Shown: positions 9,663 to 19,979 of the stretch, one piece after another
How the letters are laid out: every line of letters starts with the position of its first letter
How positions within the stretch are numbered: position 1 is the first letter of the stretch
DNA from: Dermacentor variabilis
Lineage: Eukaryota; Arthropoda; Arachnida; Ixodida; Ixodidae
Direction: 5' to 3'
Assembly (NCBI RefSeq): GCF_050947875.1
Contig: NC_134569.1
Span: 261,961,100 to 262,025,099 of the forward strand
DNA: 64,000 bases
Notes under the pieces: generated by a model
Seen by the model: only the letters and a program-made list of their open reading frames with translations
What the model was told of the DNA's origin: nothing
Database searches by the model: none
Program-made: the position numbers and the translations under genes

Positions 9663-12121
9663 ACAAATCCTGCTTTGATAGCTGTGCCACCGCACTGGGT
9701 CAGACTTCCGTGGATGCACATCGCATCGATACCGAAGGTTCTGCAATTATACGCCGTTGCCCATATCGTGTTTCGCAGTCAGAACGGAAGGTCATTGAAG
9801 AACAAGTTGATGACATGCTAGCACAAAAGATTATACAACATTCATCCAGTTCCCAGGCTTCTCCTGTCGTTCTGGTGAAAAAAAAAAAAAAAAAGATGGT
9901 TCAATTCGCCTTTGCGCTTAAGATTACACGCAGGGATGTGTATCCTATGCCTCGAATTGACGACGCCTTAGACACGCTACAAGGAGTTGAATATTTTTCC
10001 AGCCTTGGATATCAAGATATTGGCAGATTCCCAAGAATGAGGCTGACAAAGAGAAAACTGCTTTTGCCACGCCGGATGGACTTTACGAATTTAATGTACA
10101 TTTGGCCTCTGCAACGCTCCAGCCTCATTTGAGCGTATGATCGATACTGTTCTTCGCAGCCTAAAATGGAAGACCTGCCTCTGTTACCTAAATGACATCG
10201 TTGTTTTTTCTTCTAGCTTCAGCCAACATCTGCTAAGATTAGACGAAGTCCTTCAATGCCTTTCAAATGCAGGCCTTCAGATTAATACTAAAAAGTGCAC
10301 ATTTGCCAGCAGAAGCATCAAATTCCTCAATCACGTCATATGAAAAGACGGCAGCATCCAACCAGAACCTGACAAGATTGCTGCTGTGCTCAATTCCCTT
10401 GCCCATCGAATCAGAAAACATTACATAGCTTTCTCGGCCTGGCATCTTACTTTCACCATTTTATACGCAATCTTGCTACCATAGCAGATCCTCTGCATAA
10501 GCTACTGGTCACCGGCGCCTCTTTCCCATGGTCCAAAGAGTGTGAGTAAGCATTTCAAGCGCTTAAGAAAAACCTCACTTCACGACCGGTGCTTTGGCAC
10601 TTCAATGAGAGAGTGCCTGCTATACTCCATGCTAACGCATGTGCACAAGGCATCGGAGCAGTGCTCCTGAAACAGGATCCCGCATCTCAAGAGCAGGTTG
10701 TGGTGTATGCCAGCCGGACCCTCTTGCAATCTGAGCGGAACTACACCATCACAGAGCAGGAACGCCTGGCTATTGTTTGGTTCATCCAGAAGTTTCACTC
10801 GTACCTCCACGGTCGCCACTTCACTATCGTCACCGACCATCATGCTTCATGTTGGCTGTCATCTACGAAGAACACGTCAGGACGCCTGGGACGCTGGATA
10901 CTGGGCTTACAAGAATGAATTCACAATAACGTACAGGTCTGGCAAATGTCATCATCATGCAGACGCACAGTCTCGATGCCCACTTTCACCTTCTCTTGGT
11001 CATGCACACTCCGCGTCTCCACCGCCCCACTTTTGACACAATGCCTGCCTCCCACCAGCTCTCGCTAACGTCACTGGATCAAGCTCAGCTTTCTTCACGC
11101 TCTGATTTCATTTCCCTTCAACGCTCAGACTCCTGCTATTGAACTCTCATTGATCGCCTTTGTGGCTTAACTAAACCACCCAACAGCCGCTTGTGATTCC
11201 AGCTTCACCTATTTTGCCTTCAAGATGGGGCGCTTAACCATTATATTTATTATCCTACGGGTAACAAGTGTGTCTCAGTCCTACCTCGCTGCCTTCGTCT
11301 TTGAGTTTTAGAAGCTTTTCATCTGACGATGATGTTGCTGCTGGCCACTTAGGCTTCCACAAGGCCTACGACTGCATCAAGACCCGCTGCTTCTGGCCTG
11401 GATTCGTAGCCAAATACGGTAGCCAAATACGCTGCCTCGTGCGCGTCGTGTCAGCACCGTAAATGCTCGACATCCCCTCCTGCCAGGTTTCTCCAGCCGC
11501 TCCCATGTCTGACCAAGTCTTTCGAATTCATTGGAATTGACTTATATGGTCCCTTGCCACTGACACCCTCCGGTCACCACTGAATCATCACTGAGGTGAA
11601 CCACCTAATAAGATACGCCGAGACTGTGCCTCTTCGATGTGGTGCTGCTTCTGAGGTTACTGACTTTTTCTTACAATGCACAGTCTTGCGGCATGGTGCT
11701 CCTCGTGTTCTTTTGACTGACTCCTGGCAAGTCCTTCATGTCCCATGTCCTAGAGGAAGACTTGCGGGCGACTAATATGAAACATAAAACATTTCTACAC
11801 ATCACCCGCAAATGAATGCCCTTACCGAGCGCTTCCACCGTACACCCTCAGACATGATTTCTATGTACTTAAGTCTTGAACACACAAACTGGGACAACAT
11901 TTTTTCTTTTGTTACATTCTCCTACAATACTGGACAGAACGGACTACTGGCTACAGCCCTTTCTTCGTCGTGCACGGACAATCTGCATCCTCCGTCTTCT
12001 ACACAGAATTATTTTTCTCTCCTGCTTCGCCTAACGCCTCCATCCCAGAAGAGTTTGCAGCTCGAGTCGTGCACTGCGGCCAGGCTGGCTGCTTCTACGA
12101 GGAGAGGGAGGGGTGGGGGGG
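9663..12121 (+). pseudogene. gypsy pol: reverse transcriptase, RNase H, integrase (decayed)
   Basis: RT begins with RRCPYRVSQSERKVIEEQV and MPRIDDALDTLQGVEYFSSL. The catalytic box at about 10180-10200 reads YLNDIVVF in place of the canonical YLDD, so a catalytic Asp is lost. A run of 17 A at 9878-9894 has expanded the normal VLVKKK. RNase H at 10589-10918 shows YASRTLLQSERNYTITEQE and TDHHA. A degenerate HADAxSR follows (HADAQSR, 10954-10975). Integrase has a zinc-binding start (HLGFHKAYDCIKTRCFWPGF, 11350-11410) and a C-terminal core (NALTERFHRT, 11813). Several stops and frameshifts make it inactive. Confidence 0.8.
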
Positions 12122-12167
12122 CTTACTGTAAGCACATTTAATGTACTTTATCATTCTCATTTGTATA
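12122..12167 (+). repeat. 3' LTR of gypsy no. 2, left fragment
   Basis: It follows a purine-rich run (GAGGAGAGGGAGGGG.. to 12120) and is cut at TA by the Tigger at 12168. The matching right fragment is at 25629. Confidence 0.5.
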
Positions 12168-12588
12168 CAGTAAAACTTCATTATAACGAAACAGGATATA
12201 ATGAACTAATAGCTATAACTAAGCAATTGTAATTCCCCTTGAAATTCTAATTGATGTCTATGTATTGAAAACCTCGTTTTACGAAGCTAAAATCGCCTCA
12301 CAATGGGCATAACGAACCTTTTTTTTGCTACAATGAGCATTTACTGACCATTTTGGTACCCATCAGGTCAATGTCTTACAGCACGCGACGTGCAAGTCTC
12401 CCGGCCTCCCCTTTTCCATGGAACTCGTGGACCCGCCCACTCTTCCGCTGCTTGCTTGAGGTGGCACCAACTACGATTTTGTTGTTGCTTGTCGTTTCCT
12501 GCATGTGCATCAAGGTTATAGGCATTTCTGTCGGTTTGTTTGTGCAAGTTCCCACCACCAGAAAGGAGATGGATGACGGAAATGGCGA

Positions 12589-14034
12589 ATGGAAGCGCAA
12601 ACGATATCAATCGAGCAGAAGGCGACTATGCCGAAAGCCATCGACTTCAACGTAAAGAAGAAAAAAGTGCTTAAAGATTTCGGCATAGCGTTGAGCACAC
12701 CGTCGATGATTTTGAGCAGTAATGAATCTGTGACCAATGCTGTTGCACGTGGCATAAAAGGCGACAGAAAGAAGTTGCGAGCCCCCGCCTTTGAAGCTGT
12801 AGAGAAGGCAGTCTTCAAATGTTTTTTGGACGCAAGAGCGAGCAGCACTCATGTGAGTGGGGCACCGTTGCAGCAGAAAGTGAGGGACTTGCTGTGCATC
12901 ATGGGGCACGACGATTTTATGGCGAGTATCAGCTGGCTGCAGCATTTCGAGGAGCACCACAACATCGTCGGCAGGGCCATCGGCGGGGAAGCACAGTCTG
13001 TCGACCACAAAGCTGCAGCGGCGTGGGTGGAGCCAAATGTTGGACGACTGCTAGAAAAATATGGGGCCAAGAATTTGTTCCACGCAGATGAGAGTGCCCC
13101 GTTCTACCAGATGCTGCTGTAAAAAACCTCAGTCCTCAAAGGCGAACACTGCCAGGGCGGTAAGCAGAGCAAGGTCCTAAACGTGTTGCTTTGTGTCAAC
13201 ACGGATGGGTCGGGAAAGGTGCCAGCCCTCGTGGTCGGCAAAAGTGAGTCACCATGCTGCTTTAAAGGCAAACAAACGCTCCAAGTGAGTTATCTGTCTA
13301 ACTGCAAGGCTTGGATGGCGAGATAAATTATCACACAACGGCTGCGGGAGTGGGACGAGCGGCTGGGCAAGCTGAACTGGAAGATATGCCTCGTCCTGGA
13401 CAACCACACTGCTGCTGCTTGCTCAAGAGCGTTGAGCTACGCTTCTTGCCACCAAACTGCACTGCAGCTGTGCAACCCTTTGACCAAGGGGTTATCGTGA
13501 ACTTTGAGTTGGGCTACCGCAAGCGTACGATCGACCAAATTCTGCTCAATATGAGCCCGAAGCGCGAGACCACAATCGACCTGTACGCAGCGATGGAGAT
13601 GCTACAGGCAGCTTGGAGGCTGTACTGGCAAGCATGATTGCCAATTGCTACCGGCATGCCTACCTTGGCACCGGCAGCAGTAATTATGGCGAAGATATCG
13701 GTGCTGCCACCAGCCGCCAATGAGGGTGCCGTGAGCGACCGAGCCCTAGCGTCATGGGATGTTCTCCTTGACGCCAGCGTTGTATCCGACTGCGACACCT
13801 TCTGCACGTACATCAGTGCCGACGCTGACGCGGTGACAATCGAACAGAGGCGGAAATTGTGCACGTGGTGATGAGGGTGCCTAGTGACAAATGTCTCAAT
13901 GACAGCCCGGAGCCTAATGCCCTAACCACTGGCACTCGTCGGAAAGCTTCGGCACGCGCCGAAGCGTCGAAAGCGTCAAAAGCATCAGTCGGGAACACGG
14001 CGAAGTGTGACGATGTGCAGTGATTATGTCTACT
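12589..14034 (+). pseudogene. Tigger transposase, N-terminal and DDE part, frameshifted
   Basis: The first frame (12589-13122) has a basic N-terminus (FNVKKKKVLKDF), a CENP-B-type HTH region with SWLQHFEEHHNI, and the first catalytic Asp in FHADESAPFYQ. The second Asp is at about 13400 (CLVLDNHTAA) and the third at about 13475-13500 in a +1 frame (VQPFDQGVI), giving the DD-D pattern of pogo/Tigger. A following LYAAMEMLQAAWRLYWQA and an acidic TEAEIVHVV segment mark the C-terminal side. At least three frame changes are needed. The rest of the gene is beyond the nested insertions, at 25 kb. Confidence 0.75.
13905..13985. repeat. Short repeat shared in inverted orientation with 25120-25205
   Basis: ACCACTGGCAC..CGTCGG.AAGCTTCGG.CGCGCCG here matches the reverse complement of 25120-25195. 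Both copies lie within the Tigger transposase halves, so this may be a small MITE inserted twice or the two ends of one insertion. No ORF. Confidence 0.45.
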
Positions 14035-15600
14035 GCCGATGCTAGAAGTTTGCCGACGCGCGGCGAAACTGCGCCGGCGTGCACCAATGAGAGGCTGCAA
14101 CGTGTCGCAAGCGTCAACCAATCGGAGGCTGCGAATCCTCCGGCTGCTATGCCTATGATGGCCGCCCATAGGAAGGCACCGGCCCCAACGATCGTCCGAG
14201 TTCTTTGGACGCACGACGGGCGCGACAGTGTTCCTGAAATACAGTGTTGTAATAGGCCGACAACGACATGACCGACCGACCGACCGATGACCGTGGATTG
14301 TGGCAGTGCGACGTGGATCCGAAGCGACTTCGTACGACACCGACTAATCCAATCTGCCCACTGGGTTCTGCCGGGCTCGGTACGATCATCTGCTAAAACA
14401 GCCAACCGAATCACGATTGCCGCGACGTCTGTGCTTGTTGTATGCGTATTTTTGTTGCGCTGAAAACGAATGGAAACATGTTTACGAGCTCCGAAGTCTA
14501 GATAATCAGCACTCGCTTAATGCCAATATTGTTTACGTTGCGCGTAGGCCTAGCGCGTCCGTCGAGTTCATAACTGGCGAGTGAACGAACCCAGCTGAGA
14601 AACTCTGTCGAAGGAAATGAATTTTCAGGTCCGTTTGGTGCTGCAGTGATTTAAAATGTGGCACTCTTGACTTCGTGTGACCTGTGATGTGGTGAATGAA
14701 CCGTGTGGAAGTTGGGTTGGTCAACCGCGGCGTGTTTCGTGTGGTGTCGGTTGACTCAAGTTTAACGGGCAAGCTCTGCGCTGTTTCCAGTGGTAAAGAT
14801 AACTTCCGAAAGCGAAATACACTAGTAGCCGAACTATTGGAAGTACATGTACTTACATAATCAGCCGTGCCGCCTGTTTCAGCTGACACTGCGCTCTTCT
14901 ATTCGGCATGTGAATCCAGTTCAGTACAAGTTAACAGTACTCATTCACTCACTTCTTTCTAGTGCGTCCGTCTTTTGGGTTAGTTGGGCATAAATCACTC
15001 GTCTAGCAATCAAGAACACTGACGCTATGAAGCATACGTGACAACGCAGTCATGTTTGAGTCAGTGTGTCGTTATAGTTGAGCACTGCAAAAATAAATCT
15101 GTTTGCAACGTGTGCCCTGTGTGCAGTGCATAGCAGGACCTGCATCATGCAAGACCTATGCATGTAGCAGCGTATACCACGATTGCTTCGATGCCCGCTT
15201 CAGAAGCAGCAAGTACTGAGTCAATGAAACTGTAATTGATTTTTTATCTCACTTTTTGCTTATGGAAAATGTAGATGGTGTGAGCGCATTGTGGGGAAGG
15301 TGAAAAGGTGTCATCAGTGTTTTGTGCAGTCAGTATGCTTAAACTGCTGGAATCCCTTCAGCCTCTACTAAAATGTTTCTTGCTGCGATACTATAAATTG
15401 CAGTCAGGACAAAGATGTACTCAAAACCATGTTACTAATGCATCTGCGCAGAATGTGTTTGATTAACAAGTTAACGCTTCCACAACAACAATATGCCGAT
15501 GCACAGCATATGTGCTTACAATAAATACATTCCGTAAAGGTGAACGACTGGGCCTACAATATCAAACTTTGTAGTAGCACCGTAAAAAGTGCTGCCACGC
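14035..15600. other. No gene recognised
   Basis: The left third is GC-rich with two similar blocks holding CCAAT boxes (CACCAATGAGAGGCTGC at about 14080 and CAACCAATCGGAGGCTGC at about 14117) and a short (GACC)n run near 14265-14290. The rest is unique-looking AT-rich sequence. A 118-codon open frame at 14533-14889 (minus) lacks an ATG start and homology. Nothing here can be named. Confidence 0.4.
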
Positions 15601-16461
15601 GTATCAGCCACAACGAAACTGCTGCACGTCCAACCTTCTTCCTTGGAGGCACTTCTATAAAGACTCTTCGGGCCCTTCTCATTCTGGGTGTAGAATTTAG
15701 CTGTTCTCTCAACTTTTCCGCATATGTCACCAGCACTGTATGTAAGCACCGGCCCATTTCTTGGGTTTGTGTCCCGTGTCTCCCTTCCCTGATGACCTAA
15801 GGTTTTCCGAGCACTCTACACTTCTATCATTCTGTCACGACTTGAGTACTGCTCATCGGTATAGTTCCCGTACCAAACTCGCGACGCTAACAAGCGCCGG
15901 ACTATACGCACCCTTTACTCCCGTCTTTTCGGTTGTCACAAGCTCATGCCAGCCTTCGAGGATTGCCTCAAACCCCTCAAGTAGCACACCCTGCAATACC
16001 AACGCAACATTGCACTAGTCTATACTGCAGGGTGTTTGACATCTCTCTAAACAGCACTAATCTTTCTTCAGTTCGTTTGAACAAGTGGTCAGCACAGCCT
16101 GAGCCCTCATCACGCCTGTATGGCCCGACACCATAACTCCGTGATTATATCTCGCATGAAAAGCTTTCTCTCCAACCCCCTGGCGATTTGGATTCTCCTT
16201 CCTTGGAACCAGACTGAATTAGCACTCCTATGTGTTGTGCACCTGCCGAATGTGTGCGTGTGTGCCGTGCTGTGTTATTGAGCAAGTGTGTGTGCACGTG
16301 GAGGAGAAGGAAGTGTCTTCTGCATCCTGCAAATTCCTGCTTTAGATGGCTGGTTATCAGATGCTCTAACATACAGGCATCAGCCTTCTTTTTAGTCTAG
16401 TGTGCCAAGTTACCACTAAGATTATTATTATTATTTTTATTATTATTATTATTATTATTAG
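15600..16461 (+). pseudogene. LINE fragment A (CR1-like RT C-terminal part), with (TTA)n tail
   Basis: In shifting frames the plus strand reads IKTLRALLILGVEF, LNFSAYVTSTV and SRLEYC.S, the usual region after the catalytic box of CR1-group reverse transcriptases. Stops and frameshifts are frequent. It ends in a TTA/ATT simple repeat at 16420-16461, consistent with a LINE 3' microsatellite tail. Confidence 0.6.
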
Positions 16462-18462
16462 AATCATCACTTTGACCACATTGATTGTGTTGAAGCCAGC
16501 GTGACACATAATTCAAAATATTTCTGGAGCTTTGTGGGCTCTCTCTTCTAAAAGGAGTGCCAAAGATGTACGTCTTCTTCATGAAAATGGTGGTGTTGTC
16601 TCGAACACTGCTGATGCCTTTGCAGAACATTTCTGTTTGCTATATGGTGTGAAATATGCTTCAAGTAACCTTCCTTCTCAGTCTGGCGCAGTGTATGCTA
16701 ACAGTCAATGAAAACGTCGTTTCCAAGTATATGAAGTGCCTTAAACTTTGCCTTAAACTTTCCCTTTCTTGTGGTGTTGATGGTATTTCCTCCACAGAGC
16801 TTAACCCTTTGAGACGCTGTCTACACAATTGGGCACAGCAGGAGCGTGCATCAATAGCAAAAGCACTGATGAAAGTAATGGTATTTAAAATGTGTTTCAT
16901 ACATCTTGAAACACTTATTGGAACTGTGCTGCAATTTTGAAAAATGTGCAGAATGTTTAAACAAAATGAGTGGGAAGGTAGACGGCTGGGTGTTGTTACT
17001 CTGTGTCAGTATGTTGTATGTAGCGGGTTCACTTCTTTCATTGTTTTTTACAATGTCGTGCACCAAGCATAATTGTCAAGTGGCTGGATAAGTGCTTTTC
17101 AAGCTTTTCAAAACACGAAATAGTACATGTTTTCATATTTTGTGTTCCTGTAATGAGTTTTCGCATGGAGTCGAAATTTTGTAAACTTGACAAAACTCGC
17201 TAAACAATTGAAAATTCTTAATATTTGCTGCAGCTGTACACTTTCTACGATTCTGAGGATGCAAGAGATGTGGTGAAAGCAACTTCTCAATCAACGAGAT
17301 AAAGTGGTGTCTGAAAGGATTAAGACGTATGGAAGCATACTTGTTCCTCGTTCTCACAGGCATCTTCAATAGTTCCCTAAAGTCTAGTACCTTTTCTAGC
17401 ACTCGGAAGGTAGCATGAACATTGCCCATGCACAAATCAGGTGCTAGATGTGCAGTTACTAACTGCCGACCTATATCTATCCTTTTCAGTGCGTCAGGTG
17501 TTTGAATCGATATGGGATTCCTCGCTTTCTGTTAGTGCTAAGAGCATTTTAATAAATGAACAGCATGACTTTGTGTGCCGACATATCAGACTTTCAGACT
17601 ATTTCAGACTGTCAACAGTGTTCGCTACTGCATCGACTTCCAAAAAGACATTTTTTCACTCTCAAACTGGTGCAGAAACAATAAGTACTTTTAAATGCTT
17701 CCAATACTGTGGCATTAGGCTATACGCAGAAAACGCACCATGTGAAATTTTGATACACCCTATGTGATGCTCCACTCCTTATGGTCGATGAAATGAAAGA
17801 TCTTGTTGTGTACTTCGACAAAATGCTAAGCTTCTCTTCACATAGATAATTACACATGCCCTTCACACTCTTGGAATTGTATGCCGAATATTGCATGATT
17901 TTCACTCGCTTATTGTGTTTCTGAAATTCTAGAGTATGCCTCTGTAGGAGGGGGTGCAACAAGCAAATCTAATTCTGACCTCATCGAACGCATCCGGAAT
18001 AAATTGATATCTATCTTAAAGCACCACTTTCGCCATTCTGGCGATCACAGTTGAGCCTTCTCAAATATACTTCAACTCGCACCTCTAGATTCAAGACTTA
18101 ATTAATCACACCTTTTGTTCCTGTATAAGCTTCTTGATCATATGCATTTGTTCGTGCCGCAACAGTATACCAGGTAGCATTCCACATTCGTTGCCTGGCC
18201 TTGTTGCAAGATTGTGCTGTATAAGACTTGACTCCAAAGCATACTTCAGAGTTCATTTCCTGTGTTTTGTGTATTTGTAGATAATCACGTAGGATTACCT
18301 CCTTTTTACTTTTCCTTATTCGTTTCTCTAGCATTTTTTTGTCTACCACATTCATGCTTTCTGTACATTTTGTCTCGCATATTGCTCTTTAAGTGCACCA
18401 GTAAAAAGGCTCTCTAGCTGTTTCTGGGCACTACAATAAACATTTGAATGATTATTATTATC
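16462..18462 (+). pseudogene. LINE fragment B (CR1-like), interrupted near 16801-17455
   Basis: It reads YFWSFVGSL, RLLHENGGVVSNTADAFAEHF (linker between EN and RT) and CGVDGIS. After an interruption it resumes at about 17459 with NCRPISILFSV.QVFESI and EQHDF, and near 17930 with LEYASV. The 3' end has AATAAA (18435-18440) and an ATT-rich tail to 18462. The interrupting block starts TTAACCCTTTGAGACG at 16801, a piggyBac-type terminus like those at 53138 and 55246, but no clear partner end was found. Strongly decayed. Confidence 0.6.
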
Positions 18463-18760
18463 ATAGTATAAAATCATGCTTTTTAAGTATGTACTAGTAT
18501 ACTATTTCAGTGCAGTAGCTTTTGTGCAATTAAAAAAAGGGCATGAATTAAGAAAGTGCAATAATAATATGCGATGTGCCTGATCATATGCATTATGTTA
18601 TTAATTTTTTCTGAGTTTTAATAATGGCTGGCTACTGTATCCAGTGTTGTGCAACAAAATAATATATCACAGCAATTATTGCGTGCCTTGCAGAACAAAT
18701 TGAATATATCTTTCTCAGTCAAAGCATCATAGCAGGCTGAAAACAATAAATTAGACTAGG

Positions 18761-19090
18761 CATGGCAGACCACATGGAAAACTGGCTCCAAGCATGCCTC
18801 CCCTTCTGATTATCCAGGTTCTGCTGCTTGGCTTCGCCGATGAAAACGACATGCGCTACAACCACACCCGCTTGCCAGTATCAACTGATACAACATTCAC
18901 CGATCCCCCTGTCCATGACACAGCAAGGCTCATCCGTCCCCCTGCCGGCCACTTCGGTTGGGGAGTGACGTCATCCTCAACAACCGGTATAAGAGCAGAT
19001 CCCCAGCGCTTCGACTTCACTGAGCACGGCGGACCACAAGGAAAACTGGCTCTAAGCATGCCTCCCCTTCTGCTTGTCCAGGTTGGTTGC
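18761..19090 (+). repeat. 5' UTR direct repeat of LINE C (two units, period about 264 bp)
   Basis: CATGGCAGACCACATGGAAA at 18761 recurs as CACGGCGGACCACAAGGAAA at 19025. Both are followed by ACTGGCTCYAAGCATGCC and CTCCCCTTCTG..TGTCCAGGTT. Tandem 5' monomers act as promoters in some LINE families; here that role is inferred only. Confidence 0.7.
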
Positions 19091-19177
19091 TACTCCTCAT
19101 TCAGAAGCAATAACCGTATGTTGCTGGTCCTGCCGTGCCCACGGCGTTTGATGTGCATTGCATATGAATGCTGAATT

Positions 19178-19882
19178 GTGTGCAAACTGCTCTTATGCGG
19201 TGATGTAGCAAGAAGCCCTGGCCACTCTGTTCACGAAATGTTCGATAAAATCATGAAATCCCAAACCATCATACAGCAGGAAATTTCGGAACTGAAAGCT
19301 TTCCAAAGTAAGCTAGATATATCTTTCAGTTCCTTAGCAACTAGACTAGATCACATAGAACATCTGTTTGGCGACTTCAAGGCCGGTATTGAACCACTTG
19401 CTCCAATCGAACAGCATATGAATTCGATAAAGCAGTCATTTTCTAAGCAACATCAAAAGCTCACTGACATGGAGGATCGCAGTCGTCGCTGAAATTTGAT
19501 TATACATGGCATAATGGAAGATACCTCTGAAACTGAAGAGGAACTTAAAAATAAGACGATTTCTGAGGTCTTTGAAAAACACCTCGATGTCTCAACATAA
19601 TCCATTGCCCGTATACATAGAACAGGAAAAGCAAATAACAACTCAAACCGACCTGTAATCGCATTCTTCCAAGATTTTAATGAAAAAAAGGCCCTGTATG
19701 CAAATGTTAGTAAACTTAAAGGTTCGGCTTTTTCCATACAAAATTATTATTCTAAGGAGACACTAACAAAACGAAAATTGCTCTGGGAATCTTGCAAAAC
19801 CGAAAGGAAGGATGGAAAGAAGGCTTATCTCGTTCATGACAAGCTCAAAATCGGTACCAGCATGTACGCTTGGAACGATTAA
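19178..19882 (+). pseudogene. LINE C ORF1-like protein (coiled coil + RRM-like), with stops
   Basis: The first part (to 19492) is rich in Leu/Ile/Gln heptads (IIQQEISELKAFQSKLDISF) and predicts a coiled coil. After an in-frame TGA it continues NLIIHGIMEDTSETEEEL, ARIHRTGK and RPVIAFFQDFNEKKALYANVSKLKGS, then ends near KAYLVHDKLKIG. This order (coiled coil, RRM-like, C-terminal domain) fits LINE ORF1 RNA-binding proteins that coat the transcript. Two internal stops inactivate it. Confidence 0.7.
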
Positions 19883-19979
19883 ACTGAACAACGGATTAGC
19901 CTTTCTCCTCTCTCTTCTAGTAACTATGATTGACAGACCATCTTAGATAACCCAGCTCTTCGTGACCTTGTTATCTTAT

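Larger units (their letters stand above)
4745..9721 (-). pseudogene. RTE LINE ORF (endonuclease-reverse transcriptase), broken
   Basis: The endonuclease start reads NLAMFNARTLSSEASLAVL and DIIGLSEVRR; the catalytic E of LSEVRR is present. The middle has YTPTSTHDDQEVESFYED and MGNFDAKVG, and the end has NEIDFILC and DHRMVRTR. RT carries PESWKNANIILIHKKGD, FIDYEKAFDSV, GVRQGDTTSPILF and the catalytic FVDDIALLS. The C-terminal part (5015-4745) reads WAGHVMRREDNRW and GKRSRGRQKVKWADEIKKF. The lesions seen are in-frame stops near 7586 and 8173, a frameshift near 8561 and two insertions. It is still highly readable, so the copy is fairly young. Confidence 0.85.

Noticed and set aside
14035..14300. 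CpG-like promoter with two CCAAT boxes
   Set aside because: There is no coding exon attached, and the region lies inside a transposon stack. The CCAAT phrases are part of two similar repeated blocks, so a promoter cannot be claimed.
14533..14889. 118-codon minus-strand frame ending with a GTAAGT near its start
   Set aside because: It starts with GTG not ATG, has no recognisable domain, and the apparent donor would leave only 11 codons.
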